From positions 1,674,001-1,738,000 of the forward strand of contig JAVLRN010000002.1 of NCBI GenBank assembly GCA_032821775.1: 64,000 nucleotides of DNA. The letters are read 5' to 3'. A program made the position numbers and the translations under genes. The notes beneath the pieces are model-generated. The model did no database searches. It was given only the letters and a program-made list of their open reading frames with translations, and had not been told where the DNA came from. Below, piece after piece: positions 10,910 through 22,913 of the stretch. The first letter of the stretch is position 1, and each line of letters starts with the position of its first letter. This stretch comes from Sanguinoderma infundibulare (Eukaryota > Basidiomycota > Agaricomycetes > Polyporales > Polyporaceae).

Positions 10910-11711
10910 CTAGTTGTCCCTCTCCTCCTGAGACTGGTCGTTTTCCGCCCGCTCGTAGTACGTGAACGGCACCATGCTCGACATGCAGCCCTCCACATTG
11001 TGCATCATCACCAGGAAAACGCCCGCCGCCCCGTGCTTCTTCCACGCTTCGCTCGCCGTGTCGATCATTTCCTTGATCCTGGCCCGCTCCTCGTTTGGGT
11101 ACGGCAGGTCCGCGAGCTTGATGACCTGTGCGTCGAACGCGTAGAGGCCCGTCTCTGGCCACGTGAAGTCCCGATGGGGCCGCATAGCGACGGCGAAGAG
11201 GCTGTCCTTCGTCCGTTCGGGTTGCTCGAAGATGTTCATCGCGGCGTAACCGCTCTCGGCGAGCGAGGGCCCGTGCTTGGACGAGAACGCGCAGAGGCGC
11301 CTCAAGGTGTCGACGTAGGTTGGGTGCGTGGCGTCGACGAGCTGGTTCATGGTGCATTTGGACTTGTGCGATGGCCATGCCTCCTTCTGGCACTTCTTGC
11401 TCTATTTTAAGCCGTGGGCGATGGTCAAAACCGCACGCACAGGCTGATGATGGGTCAGGCAAGTACGCACACAGTAGAGCTCCGTTTTGCACCCAGCACA
11501 TCGGAAGAGCTTCGCGCCGTCCGCGCGCGAGTAGTCACACGGCTGGCAGTGCATCATGTTCGCCTGAATCGGGACTGAATGGGTCCTTGCGATCGAGCTT
11601 GGGGCTGAGAGGTGCTGGAGGTTCAAGCGGGACTGGAGTCACCGTCGCTTCAAACTCGACGAGCCGACAAAACGGGCACTCCAGCCTCGGCATCCCAAGC
11701 AAGCTGTTCAT
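10910..11711 (-). CDS. MYND-type zinc-finger protein 2, with a probable 1-nt frame break
   Basis: This is a tandem paralogue of the gene at 9713-10547. The N-terminus MNSLLGMPRLECPFCRLVEF matches the start of protein 1. The finger reads CQPCDYS, FRCAGCKTELYC, an intron, then SKKCQKEAWPSHKSKC. The C-terminal domain runs to the stop at 10910. The N-terminal frame and the finger frame differ by one base near 11560-11590, and no usable intron lies there. So either one base is missing in the assembly or the gene has recently been damaged. If the break is real, only the part from an internal methionine at the finger could be made. The intron inside the finger is at the same place as in protein 1. 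Confidence 0.75.
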
Positions 11712-12121
11712 AGCTGCCCTGTATGTTCTTAAAGGCGTACAAGCACGATTCAGATGTGTCAATTGTCCGCATGTGAATAGAACGCAGATCAATGGACGTA
11801 CGCCGGTGGAGGTTAGGAAAAAAGAGCCGATTGACATTTTGATTGGGTGTAGCGACGAGATGGGCTAGACATCTGTTGAGCTCGCACTCGCTGCCTATAA
11901 CTGCCAGCACTTACGAGAACTTATGAACAGAACATCTGCTCCAGTACAGGCTGTCCGCGGTGTACATGTTGCTGATCAACGTCAACTTCAAGTGTCTGGA
12001 AAGCGAAGCGCAGCAACATGAGAGAGACGCTCATCTGCTTTCCATCCTCCGTCACCGACTACCATCATCTCCGTGCATCGTTCTTCCCTCTGCGCCAGAG
12101 CTACTTGGAGCAGTCCTCACG

Positions 12122-13051
12122 ATGGGACCATCACGACATACAGCCGTCTCCGACCCCTCCTCCTCAAAGAACCCTGCGGGTGCGCCCAAGAAAAAATCTT
12201 CCAAACGGCCTCAGCACAAGAAACATCCCGCGCCCTCTTCGTTCTCCTCTTCGAACCCCAACGCCCTCCCCGGCGTCCAAAAGATCAAAGCCGCCCTCCG
12301 CCAGACCCGCCGGCTACTGGCCAAGGACACGCTCGCGGCGGACGTGCGCGTCGCGACCGAGCGGCGGCTCAAGTCCCTCGAGGCGGACCTCGCGCGGGCG
12401 GAGGAGGCGCGCGTCGAGCGCACGATGGCGACGCGCTACCACAAGGTCAAGTTCTTTGAGCGGCAGAAGGTCGTGCGCAAGATCGCGCAGGTCAAGCGAC
12501 AGCTCGCCGATGGGAAGGGCGAGGACGGGGAGGCGCTGGGGAAGAAGGAGAGGAGGAAGCTGGAGAAGAGGTTGGCGGAGCTGAGGGTGGATCTCAACTA
12601 TGTGCAGCACTTCCCGAAAACGAAGAAGTATATCTCTCTGTTCCCTCCGGAGATGAGGAAGGGGAAGGATGGAGAGGCGGAGGCGGAGGACATCGACGAG
12701 AATGAGGAGAAGGGGAAGGCGGAGACGCATCGACAACGGGAAGAAGTCAAGGCGTGGGTGAGGGAGCAGATGGAGACGGGAGCCTTGAGCACGGAGCCGG
12801 AAGTCGAGGCTGCCAAGTTGGAGGGCGGGAAGGGTGTCAGTCTTCCGAAGCCATCACATGCAGCGCCATCCGCAACGAAGGAGAAGGCGGCGTTCAGCGG
12901 GAAATCTAAACCATCGTCGAAACCTGCCAATGGAGGCGTCGCAGACGATGACTTCTTTGGGGTTGATGGCGATGACGATGACGATGACGACGAGGGCGAG
13001 AACGGGAGCGAGGAGGAGTCGGGCGAGGACAGCGAGATGGACGAGGACTAG
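12122..13051 (+). CDS. EFG1: rRNA-processing protein EFG1
   Basis: Single-exon gene of 309 residues. EFG1 is a nucleolar protein of the small-subunit processome, needed for early cleavage of pre-ribosomal RNA. The conserved core runs from VQKIKAALRQTRRLLAKDTL (about 45-65) through RYHKVKFFERQKVVRKIAQ and ends around DLNYVQHFPKTKKYISLFP. A basic N-terminus rich in Lys, Ser and Pro precedes it. The tail has a long acidic stretch (DDDDDDDEGENGSEEESGED), typical of nucleolar proteins. A longer in-frame extension exists upstream, but MGPSRHTAV is the start that fits the family. It lies in the spacer between the inverted arms and is single copy here. Confidence 0.88.
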   Translation: MGPSRHTAVSDPSSSKNPAGAPKKKSSKRPQHKKHPAPSSFSSSNPNALPGVQKIKAALRQTRRLLAKDTLAADVRVATERRLKSLEADLARAEEARVERTMATRYHKVKFFERQKVVRKIAQVKRQLADGKGEDGEALGKKERRKLEKRLAELRVDLNYVQHFPKTKKYISLFPPEMRKGKDGEAEAEDIDENEEKGKAETHRQREEVKAWVREQMETGALSTEPEVEAAKLEGGKGVSLPKPSHAAPSATKEKAAFSGKSKPSSKPANGGVADDDFFGVDGDDDDDDDEGENGSEEESGEDSEMDED

Positions 13052-13654
13052 GGACAGTGCTGGTGCGTCCCTTGCAGCATTCTTTTTGGACGACTTCGTG
13101 CCCTTACCGTCCCGCCTCGCATGTGCAGTATTATATTACTTCCGCATAGACCGGCACTTGGCAACGTACGAGCTGCATCTACATGTCCGTTCCCAAGCGT
13201 ACATTTGTGGGATCCCTTTGGCACCGAGGTGAGCATGAGTGATTCCGGCGTTGACCCTCATCGCCATTCCCCCTTCGTCGGCAAGAATAGACGTCAGCTT
13301 TCGCTGTGCCGACACCGCCCGAGCTTCTCTCAATGCACCTCCTTCCTGTCGGTGCTCCGTCCGGATAGACCTATCCTCCGTCGGCGGCTTTCAACGGTCC
13401 GGGTGCGGCAACGTATCCGCCACCAATCTGCGCTCTCACCTTGCGACTCGACGTTTGCACTATCGGCTCTTTAAAAATTCAGTACACATTCCTCAAATGT
13501 TTCCTACTGTTGCTATGCCTGATCATACGACCCTCAATGGCCCTTTGGGCGGCCTTCCGGTCGTTCCTGACCTCAAGACCACAGGGCGGACCGCCGGTCC
13601 GAGGTTTCCCTCAAACTTTGCTTGACGGGCAAGGATGGGATATATGTCCCGGGC

Positions 13655-13661
13655 TATAAAT
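13655..13661 (+). promoter_or_regulatory. TATA box of the aldo-keto reductase gene
   Basis: TATAAAT stands 82 bases before the ATG at 13743, the usual distance for fungal genes. No other regulatory site is obvious between it and the EFG1 gene. Confidence 0.55.
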
Positions 13662-13742
13662 CTCCACCTCATCGCATCCCATCTGCTCATTCATCTCTCC
13701 CACCCTTCGTCTTTCTTCCTCCCGCCACCGTTATCCGACTCG

Positions 13743-15138
13743 ATGTCTTTTGGGAAGACGTTGAAACTCTCAACCGGCCAGGAGATCCCCCAGATCGGTC
13801 TCGGGACCTGGCTTTCGAAGCCCAACGAAGTCGAGAATGCGGTACGTGCCACTTCCCTTAGGGTTCGGGTCAAAGAGAAGGTTACGGGCATCGACTGACG
13901 AAGGTCTTCGGGCGATCAGGTCGAGGCGGCGATCCGTGCGGGCTACAGGCACATCGACTGTGCGATGATCTACCAGAATCAGGACGAGGTGCGTCTTCGC
14001 GTGTCTCTCGCATGCTTCGTCTAACCTTGTTTCCGTCTTCCACTCGCGCGCACGTCCTTCGCTGATAGGTCGGCCGTGGGCTGAAGAAGGTCATCCCCTC
14101 GGTCGTCAAGCGCGAGGAGGTCTTCATCACCACCAAGCTCTGGAACACGTCGCACAAGCCCGAGCTCGTCGAGAAGGAGCTCGACGAGTCGCTCAAGCAG
14201 CTCCAGCTTGACTATGTCGACCTCTACCGTGAGTGCCGCTTTAGGCTCTTCCTTGCGTGACAGATCTGATGATTGGGACAGTCGTTCACTGGCCGGTTGC
14301 GTTCCCCTACGGGGGTGATTTCGAGCCTTTGGACCCCAACAAGCCCGACTGGGTCGTCCTCGACACCGAGACGAGCTTGGTCGACACCTGGAAGGCGATG
14401 ATCAAGCTCCTTGACACGGGCAAGGTCAAGGCGATCGGCGTGTCGAACTTCACGATCCCCCACATCCAGGGTATCGTCGACGCCACCGGTGTCTGGCCTG
14501 TACGTCACGTCTCGTAGTCGTCCCGTTCGATGTATGCTCTGCTGACGAAGCAGTAATCCACGCTCAGGTCGCGAACCAGGTCGAGGCACACCCGCTCCTC
14601 CTTCAGGACGACCTCGTCAAGTACAGCAACGAGCACAACATCCACCTGACCGCGTACTCGCCTCTCGGCAACAACTGTATGTCGTCCAATCGGATTCTCT
14701 CCCAAATTGAGCTCGTTTTGACTCTGTGCGCGTGCATGCATAGTGGCTGGCCACAAGAGGCTGACCGAGTACCCGGAGGTGCTCGAGATCGCCCAGAAGC
14801 ACAACGCGACGCCCGCGCAGGTGCTCATCGCATGGGGTGCCAGGCGCGGCTACTCCGTCATTCCCAAGTCCGTCACCCCAGGTGCGCTTTCCTTTCCCTT
14901 CTCTCCTCCCTGACGTCGTCCGGTGGTGCTGACGCACGAGATGGTCGCGGCAGAGCGGATTGTGTCGAACTTCCAGCAGATCGAGCTGTCGGACGAGGAG
15001 TACGAGAAGGTGACGGACCTCGGGCGCAAGAACCCGAAGCGGTTCAACGTCAAGACGACGTACCCGCCCTTCTGGGACATCAACATCTTTGGGGACGAGC
15101 TGGAGAAGAGCACGACGAACCAGATCAAGATCGCGTGA
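13743..15138 (+). CDS. Aldo-keto reductase (NADPH-dependent, glycerol dehydrogenase-like)
   Basis: Seven exons (13743-13841, 13920-13988, 14069-14228, 14282-14499, 14568-14676, 14744-14881, 14954-15138) join to 325 residues, the normal length of the family. The barrel starts with [10 protein letters not shown]. The catalytic set is present: Asp and Tyr in HIDCAMIY, Lys in TTKLWNTSH and His in VHWPVAF. The cofactor-binding end shows VIPKSVTP, with the Lys-Ser pair that holds the NADPH phosphate, and [10 protein letters not shown]. The enzyme should reduce aldehydes or ketoses to alcohols in the cytoplasm; fungal relatives include Gcy1-type glycerol dehydrogenases, but the substrate cannot be told. 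The gene is intact, whereas its mirrored copy at 5085-6040 is dead. Confidence 0.9.
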
Positions 15139-16574
15139 GGGGCGCGGGGTCTAGCTGGGTTGTTAACAGACTGGCGGTGTATGTTGTACCGTCTGTATTG
15201 ATATCGGATCCGTTGTTTCTCCTGGAACTTAAGCTAGCGCCGTGATATTGATGCCGAGTGTTGTAGTAGGCAGGAAGAAGGGGTTGAGGAACTCTTCGGT
15301 GCGTATTGTTCTCTGGTTTTGCCAATATTGGCGTTTGTTGTCGCTGATGTATACATATCTCGGTAGAATCTTGCGAACGGCTGAAGGGAATTGCAACATT
15401 CGCGCCGTGAAGGACGTCACCTGAAGTGGCATGTTCTCGACCTGCATTCGATACGCCAACCCGTACAAGTGCTGTCGCAGTCCAGATAGAGCCCCTCCCT
15501 TCCGTCCAGCACCTGAACAATCCAGTGGCTTCAGCCGCCGCCACGGAGGGGATCAAGACCAAGCCATATTTAGTCTGCATGGAGACCGTACATCGCACGT
15601 CTTTGCCACTGTCGCTACTCTATATCGTTCCTAATGTGTTCCGACAGGATGCGGCCCTCCCCTGTCCAGGCCGCCCATGCGACCCATTCAAAGCCGCCCA
15701 TGCGATCCATTCAAGATATGTCCCATTGCTCCATGCCCTCCTCATCCAGACCCACGTGCGTCCCCATATACTCCGCCGAGGGGCAGGATGCCCAGCAGTA
15801 TGCCCACGAAGTGCTACCACTCCGTCCACACCGAGATCGAGCTTCGCGTCTCCACACGACAGGAGGGGTTTGACGTAGAAGGCACGATTGGTCTCCAAGC
15901 TGAGGACTATCTCAAGATGCCGAAGTAAGGAGCTCGGAGAGGATTAGGATATGGTGCACTCGGGAGGCCCGTGACCGGGATGATGGTGTGCATCTCGTGC
16001 ATCAACGCGACGACCTGGCAGTTGGAACCTACAGTCCTCCGGCGTGGCGGCTGAACCCATTCCACGTCGTGCGTCGTCTTCCTTCAAGTCTTTTGAGGCT
16101 CCGGCTGCAGAGGACCCTTGTACAAACACCACTTCTCCGGATCGCCTTCCCCGGTAGAGCGCCAGAGATGACGACGCCACGTCTGTCTACTCCGACTCCA
16201 TGTTCAGCTCTTTTGTAGCGGCTCGGACTCTAATTTGCGTTCCAAGCCTACGCTGGCCATGCCCTTCTCCCGTGATGGAGGATCGTCTGAAGCCACTGGG
16301 GCTGTCTACAGTCGACCCGACAAGCGGGTGATGAACCACAGATGTGGGTGTTATGAACCATTCTCGTACCAATACCGATCACTAATCTGTACCACAACCC
16401 GCAAATTCGATGTCGAAGGCGCGGACTGTCGTTCGCAAGCCTTGGCTGTGACATAGAAAATAGCTCTTCCCAGGCGAGTGGGACGAATACTTGTGCTCAA
16501 GACTGCGAAAATAAATAAGTTTGCCTGCCCTGGAACCGGGGTATACTGGATCAAAAGCATGCCTGCCGTCGTCC
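15139..16574. other. Spacer between the reductase and copy C, part of the repeat arm
   Basis: No supported gene. Several patches match the inverted left arm at 3870-4990. The first part is the 3' region of the reductase gene, the last part the 3' flank of copy C. Small direct repeats built on GACCCATTCAAAG occur near 15677-15715. Confidence 0.45.
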
Positions 16575-18354
16575 TCAAACGTTTGTCGAGCGCGCAGAGC
16601 TGCCCTCCTCCCTACTCTCCTCCCTAATCTCCTCCCTGATCTCCTCCTTGCTTTCCTCCCTGTTCTCCTCCATGTTCCCCTCCTCCATGTTCTCCTCCCT
16701 GCTCTCGAAGCCTGCCCTCATACCTGTCCGGAATGGATCCTTCACGAACTGCAGTTCTTCCGAGTCGCCCGCCACCCACTCCGCGTCCGCCTCCTCCAAG
16801 TCGCGCTCTTCTCCGTCGTCGATCGCTGCGCCGAGGTTACCGACCACGTTGGCGGAGGTGATGCCGATTTTAGATAGGCCCCGGAAGACGATAGACGACG
16901 AGGGCTGTGAGGCCGTGTCGTCCTCAAAATACACTCCGCGCAGGTCGAGCATGAACCGCCAGATGATGATGGTTTGCAAGCTGTGTTCGTTGCGCGTAGC
17001 AATGGGTGAATGTGCGGGGGAACGTCAGCACTAGGGATAGACGTTGTTGCCAACAGAGGAGTTGTGCACGCACGTTCCGTAGGCGTTTTGCCACAGTATT
17101 ACGAAGACGTTCGTTATGTACATCTCATAGTTGTTTTGCATGTCGAGCTCCTGTGGCTTTTGGACCAACACATCAGTAGCCAATACCGGGAACACTGGGA
17201 TATGTACGGAACACACCAAAATGTTCATGACGATATTAACAGTTAATGTGCTGTGCTTGCAATGTTATTCTAATATGTTGGCTCGCAAGCTCCGAGAAAC
17301 GTACACGAAGTAAATTGAACCTATTGTGACAAGAATTACGAGGGGCGTTCGTCAGAGAGGCTTAGAGGAGCGCTCAATACGATATCGCTGCTAACACTTA
17401 CCGTCACGAATCAGGAGCGTGGTGAGAGGTGCAGGTACGTTCAGTCGCATGGATTCATATTTAATGTTGATTGTCTTGAACCATGTCAAGAGCACCAAGA
17501 AGATGCTCGCAGAAGCCGTGGTAGCCAACGCAAATCGACTGACTTGGCTCAACGAGGCTAGATCAGCCTCCTCCCTGGATGGGTGATATGCTTGCTACTC
17601 ACCGATCATGTCACTACATGCTTGGATGTCAGCAAATTTATAGCAAGTAGTACATGACAGTTAGCACTTACGCGCGATAGTCATCCGAAATTTGAGAACG
17701 CACGCCCGTGAAGACTTCAAAATCAACCATAAGCTTAAGTTCATGAGACATTACGCATCCTGGTGTCATAGAAGCGCACTCACTGAGAACACGTCAAAGG
17801 CGGGTCCTATGACTATGAAGAGGACAACTAGCAGCGTGAGCCTCCAATCCCTAGCTGATATCCCGTATACGCGCAATACGGTAATCACTGAATGTTGGTA
17901 CCGATTGGAGGCATAGTGAATGTGTGCCATATTATTTTCATGATTGAGTGCACTCACTACTGGCTGCAAGGAGATGGACAGTCGTCGCAACTTGACCCAA
18001 GAAAAACTGATATTTGAATACAATAAAATACGTCAGCGTCGTTCTTATTGGTCCATATATTAATGATTCAGAGTACTCACCAGATAAGGTGAATTGGAGA
18101 ACATGCACCTGAGGGTGTCCAATGTCACGTAGAGAAGTGCCGAATATCGAAAAACAAGAAACACGATAGTCGCTCCCGTAAACCGACGCTTCCAGATGCG
18201 CTCGACTTCATCCCCAAAAGTCAGCATATAGTCAAACCACAACCACACTAGGCAATGGGTGAGTGCCATGTATCCTTTTACAGTGTGTGCACTGACCACT
18301 TGAGACAATCCAGCATTGCGTGAGATCACGGTCATAAGAAGCGAAGTCGAGCAT
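16575..18354 (-). CDS. DUF6533-type multi-helix membrane protein, copy C
   Basis: This is the inverted counterpart of copy A with the same exon plan. The start reads MLDFASYDRDLTQCWIV, followed by the hallmark WFDYMLTFGDEVERIWKRR. The 11-nt micro-exon is at 17603-17613 and the 16-nt micro-exon at 17305-17320, both on the minus strand. Later blocks are SIFLVLLTWFKTINIKYE and IWRFMLDLRGVYFEDD. The tail has Arg/Glu repeats like copy A but with a different number and order. In the segment before the last exon the intron pattern is less certain, because the sequence diverges from copies A and D (17030-17230). I see no stop in the spliced frame. Unlike copies A and D, the promoter block is followed upstream by rearranged DNA. 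Confidence 0.72.
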
Positions 18355-18403
18355 ATTGTACGAGTTCATGGAAGCACGAGAGTGTGGGTAGTGGTGCTGG
18401 AAG

Positions 18404-18440
18404 TTGCTGATGTCTAAGGGTATATAAGGGGGTCAGCGGA
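18404..18440 (-). promoter_or_regulatory. Conserved core promoter block of DUF6533 copy C
   Basis: On the minus strand it reads GCTGACCCCC, TTATATA, CCCTTAGACATCAGCAA, ending 49 bases before the start at 18354. It is the same block as before the other three copies. Confidence 0.5.
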
Positions 18441-18535
18441 TGGCCTGGGCACAGCCTGTGAGATGACGTGAGTGAAAGATCAAAGAAAAGGATGGGTTCA
18501 TTCCTATCTTCAACTAGGACAGATGCTCTAATTCC

Positions 18536-19076
18536 GCCGAAGAGGGGAGCACAGATCAAAGAGAAGCACGACTTCATTCGAAACCTCCAAGCAGGACGAA
18601 TGTGGCGCCACGACCGTATGGGAGACCACGGAAACCCCAGTCCACCGACAGACGTATAAGTTAGAATGGAAGGCGAGCCGCGATTTGGCCCTAGTCCTCA
18701 GTGTCCTGCGCTCACGAGGAAATGACTCTCCCTCTGTCTCGAGGCTCGGTGACATGATCTCCGAACGGTGTCTGCAGGACCCACACAGTCCTCCACGTCG
18801 CCGGCTCACAGCATGGACGGGATGCGGCAAAGAAAGTGACGAAGTCCGATGGGCGACACGCATGGACTTGCATGACCTCTTGCAGGATGAATGACAGCAG
18901 ATCTGGAAAAGGCGAGTAAGGCGTGCCGACACGAGGGAGCACGAACCGCTCTGCCCGATGCGATTCTGAGCGACGCTGCATAGGCATGAAACGCGATCGG
19001 GGAGAGGAGAAATCAGAATTGCGCTACCAGCTGTCGCCGGGGAGTCTCAGGGAGTCAGTCTAGGTGGGAGGATGCT
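18536..19076 (+). other. Inverted and partly new segment upstream of copy C
   Basis: The end of this segment (about 18958-19074: CGATTCTGAGC through GGGAGTCAGTCTAGGTGGGA) has the same orientation as in the left arm (1741-1850), although the rest of this arm is reversed. The middle (about 18540-18950) has no partner in the other copies. A minus-strand open frame of 134 codons covers it but shows no motif. This is best explained by a small inversion plus an insertion after the duplication. Confidence 0.55.
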
Positions 19077-20365
19077 TTGAAGGCGAGGGAGAGGATGGTG
19101 TGCATTGGGGTTAATGCAGGAAGCACGGAGATGAGGACGCTCATGCGGACGAACCGTCGACATTTATTGTCCCCTGCTGACAATGGGAAACGTTGCCCCC
19201 TCCGGCATTGCATTTATCACCAACGGGGTCAGGCGACGTCCGCGAGGTCACAGTTGGAAGCTTGGCAAGGTATTCGGCTCTTCCCCATACATACCGAAAG
19301 GAAGCCTGAATGTGGAAGTCAACATATGACGAACAATCGAAGTGAGGAATGCTAATGAACCAGTGCTCACCGATGAATACTTCCCCTTGGGTCCGGACAC
19401 AGCGAATCTTCGCTGGAAGGCACCTCCGCCGCCGTCCATGCGGATCTCGTAGACGGTGGCGGTGGTCAAAGACCCCGACGATGCCGGCGATTGCGCCGCA
19501 ACCCAAATCTTACGACGTTCTCGCCGACCCCGTGAGCCTCTGTGTTCGCCTCGGACAATCCGTCACTATGCTGACCTTTTCGGACCTCCCCCGTAGGACA
19601 TGGCACTGCACACGGCCCAGCAGGGCCTGATACTGCTTCTGGGTGTTACCCACCGCCTCTTCTCCTCCACTGACGGCAAGAAGGAATGCACCGCCATCGA
19701 AGGAAACCGCCCGAACCCCCGTACACCCATCCAGCTCAAGTTCCTGTTCTCGAGATACTGCCAGTGAGTGCGTGCGCCGTGGGTTGGCGTTCGAGCGTTC
19801 ATGCGCGAGGAGAGGTTCGACACGGGCCAGGCCACGATACTGCAGCCGAAGACTGGCAGCAGCTTGGGAAGCCTACGTTGTGGCGGACATTGCGGATGCA
19901 AAGGACGGGCGAAAGCCTCGCGAGGATTCGCCACCTGTCTCGCATCTCTCGGAGGTCCGCCCGCTGTCGCGGGTTGCACACTTGGTGAGGACGGATGTCA
20001 CAAGGACTATTGCATGGATCGTTGCGTGCTCGGGGTCGAGGAGTACCTCGTGCGCTGACAACCTGAAGGATATACCTGGCGCGGAGGACCAGCTTCCGCA
20101 CGTTGATGTCATCTTCAACATCCAGAAAGACGAAGCGAGCTCCCCTCTTGTCCACCACTTGCTGGAGACATCCCAAGTCTGCTTAAGCCGGTCAAGTAGC
20201 GGGCAGCGGGCCACGGGCCACGATTGTCGAGTGAGCAAGCGTTCTCCCCGACTTCGGTATTTGTTTCCTGCGATGGACGGCTGACATCGTTATCTCTAGC
20301 ATCATGGAGGCCTCACACGTGCGTAGCCCGCTGTGCATGTCCCTGGCTCGGTGTGAATGATGCAC
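19077..20365 (+). pseudogene. Unrecognised repeated gene remnant, copy 2
   Basis: This is the plus-strand counterpart of 815-1740. Shared words include LPHVDVIFNIQKDEAS, LVHHLLETSQVC and GEDGCHKDYCMD. It extends further upstream (19077-19430) than the left copy, into sequence unique to this arm. As there, no single frame stays open and the best frames alternate, so I treat it as decayed. The putative product is not recognised. Confidence 0.4.
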
Positions 20366-20876
20366 CTTGGCTGAGACCCGTATATGGTATCCCTATTTTT
20401 CTCTGGCTCCTCAACATACAGATGCCGCATGTGACTCATGATGGTCTTGCGGCCCAATCTCCTCTGCCCAAACCCCGTGGTGGCACTCAATACTATAAGG
20501 GCTGTTCCGCGGTCTTAAGTACGCGTACCAATAGATATCGAGTATCTCAACAATGCAATAAGCCCAGTCACCCATCTAACCAAAGAAGTACCTAGACAGT
20601 CTACCTGAGAGACTTACGCCCTCTGATCCGTTGAAGGTGTGTTAGTTTCAAATCCACTGGCTGAGAAGACAACAAAGCGAGAAGACGCTACGAAGGGCAC
20701 ACGTGCCCCGAATCCTGCGAAATGGATTCACGGCAGGTGTTCGGATAAGTCACAACCAAGATCATGTTGTAATATCAGGGATGCTCTCGCGACTGCGCGT
20801 CGTTGACGATCGCTGAGTCGTGTCCGACCCAACGGCACCCGCTCGGGGCCCAAAAAGGAGATTTTCAGCAATCAGT

Positions 20877-20949
20877 GGCCAACGCCGGGATCGAACCGAC
20901 GACCTTGGCGTTATTAGCACCACGCTCTAACCAACTGAGCTAGTCGGCC
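20877..20949 (-). tRNA. tRNA-Ile (anticodon AAU)
   Basis: On the minus strand 73 bases fold as a complete cloverleaf. The acceptor stem is GGCCGAC with GTTGGCC, the D-arm GCTC/GAGC, the anticodon loop CTAATAA with anticodon AAT, and the T-arm GTCGG-TTCGATC-CCGGC. There is no intron. A run of five T follows downstream on its strand (20853-20858 as A on the plus strand), a normal polymerase III stop. It differs from the gene at 27841 by one base in the D-loop. Confidence 0.95.
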
Positions 20950-22900
20950 GTACCAATTACCTTGCCCCACTTGCTGAGCTGCGTTTGATTAGCTCATGAA
21001 AAGGACGCACCAATATCAATCGTGATGCCTACCCGGGGGCCCTACCCAGCGCCCACTAAAAACGTATCACTATCAGAGTTCTTTGGTACGCGTGGTCCGA
21101 GCATAAAAGCGTCCAGACACGATGCCAGTCCCGTGTCATCGATGTTGGAATGAAGTCTCGAGCGTATTTGTATTCTAGTAGAATGTGGAAATACTTATAG
21201 CATTGTTTGCGCATATAGTACGTAGTGGTAATGCGTATCCACCATCAGTCCGGGTCGCTTCATCAATCAGGTCAGCTCCCGTTCCTCCAAGTACATACGT
21301 ATCACAGTACAAGAAACCTAGTCGAGGCATGATCGTCGCTGCACATGCCAGCATTTCCGGTTGCTGTCCCTCGACGCCGTACATCTGTAATCTAAGCATC
21401 GAAGCATGGCCGCCAAGGCGTTAGTGGGAAATCTTTGAGGTCGAACAGATACATACGGCACCAATGTTCCGCGAGAGCAGAAGCTTCAACAGACTTCGAG
21501 TGATCCCGAACGGAGGTGGATGCTCCGTTGACCTCCCCACATGCGGCACTGTGGAACTGCAAGGGCGGCGGCATTGATTCATCGTTCTTCCGTTCCTTCC
21601 AGAGCCAAGAGTTGAACAGCCTTCACCGTTTGACAAGTTGCACCGAGCACAGATCAGCCGACGTGAGCCAAGAGAATCCAATGAATGACAAGTCCGAGGT
21701 TTTGAAGCAAGGCGACCTCCCTATTCAGAGGACGGCGTCGAATCGGATCCGCGAAGGAAATCAAGAACGGAGGTCGACGTCAGCTTCACCAAGAGCATTT
21801 ATGCACTGGACAGAGCCAGAGCGAGAAAGAACGCCTCAAAGCATGTGTGCGTACATCTGCAAATGTGTCAGGTTGAGATTGGGTTGAGATGAAAGGATCC
21901 GATCTGCGCAAATTCACCTTACCGGCTCATGCGAGTGAACGTCTTTCCTCACTCCACCGAGAGGCGATGACCGTGTTCGCGAAGCTGCAGGCGTAAGAAA
22001 TGGTGGCAGGAGAGTGTAATCAATGGCACGGACCAGCTGTGATGCGTGAATGGGGGAAAGACTTCAGAGATTAGCTGAGTCTCTATTTCCTCGTGCACGT
22101 GGCACAGCCGAGGGAAGAATCATATGGCGAGTCTGTTCAGAGCCGCTTCTCGCCCTGTCCCCATCTGCATCCGTTGCGAGGTGAGGTCGTTTATCGTGAT
22201 TCGTGGTCGCATCCGCCATCTGAACAAACGTTGCGCAGGTTGATGTCAGCCACACCCATCCGTCGGCGGCTGATTCGGCCACATCATCAGCTGCAACTCG
22301 TCGGCGTATCGTTCGCTGAACTCGGCTCAGTCCAGGAGAAAGCTCGTACATGTGGGCTGAGATGATCTGATGCTTCGATTCAAACGTCCAGGTACGCATT
22401 GTGGCGTTGAACCGTCAAATTGATTTTGAGAACCTTTTCCGGTTGAAGGACAATGCGTGCCGTGCGTCACTCGTTTACTTCGCCCCCGGCGATCGACTGA
22501 ACGGCGTTACGCTTACCATGTACCCGAGGCATATTTCGTGGCCCATCGCCTTCCCAGAGTCTTGTTAGAACACTGACTCGCTCCGATTGGTGCAGGTGTC
22601 ATAGAGGGCCAGGCGGCCAGGCGGCCTGTTTATCTGACAGGGATGCTTTCCGTGGCCGTCCAGGTGGTTCTCTGAGAACATCTCTCGGGCACCGCGAGTC
22701 GTCACCCGATTCTCTCCCCTTGGCATTGAATGTAGGAAGTCCCCTTGATGCCAAGCCGCTGGACATGCTTCCATTGACTCTGCGGTCGTTTCGAAAGCTC
22801 GTCGTCCGCGTGTGTCACGCTTGCTCGTGATCGCGTACCTGGAAAGAAGGTCAGCCAATTTCCTGTCCCGGACGGATGCCCTCGGCCAGCATACCAACGC
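20950..22900. other. Intergenic stretch without a supported gene
   Basis: Minus-strand fragments between 21175 and 22400 read like protein for short runs (for instance LRLQMYGVEGQQPEMLACAA near 21399) but have no family motif and break repeatedly. They may be an old pseudogene or unannotated exons. From 22560 to 22900 I see nothing beyond the GH18 promoter. Confidence 0.3.
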
Positions 22901-22907
22901 GAACGAG

Positions 22908-22913
22908 TATAAA
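22908..22913 (+). promoter_or_regulatory. TATA box of the GH18 gene
   Basis: TATAAA lies 87 bases before the ATG at 23000. Confidence 0.5.

Larger units (their letters stand above)
14060..20365 (-). repeat. Right arm of the large inverted repeat (partner of 815-6040)
   Basis: Read in reverse, this arm repeats the left arm: remnant gene, DUF6533 gene, spacer, then aldo-keto reductase exons. The arms are 8 kb apart (6041-14059). Similarity is strongest over the DUF6533 gene and reductase exons 3-7 and weak over 15140-16300. A piece at about 18536-19076 is turned round relative to the rest of the arm. Edges were judged by eye: the inner edge is near the exon 3 acceptor of the reductase, and the outer edge is near GGGACATGC at 20340. 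Confidence 0.75.
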
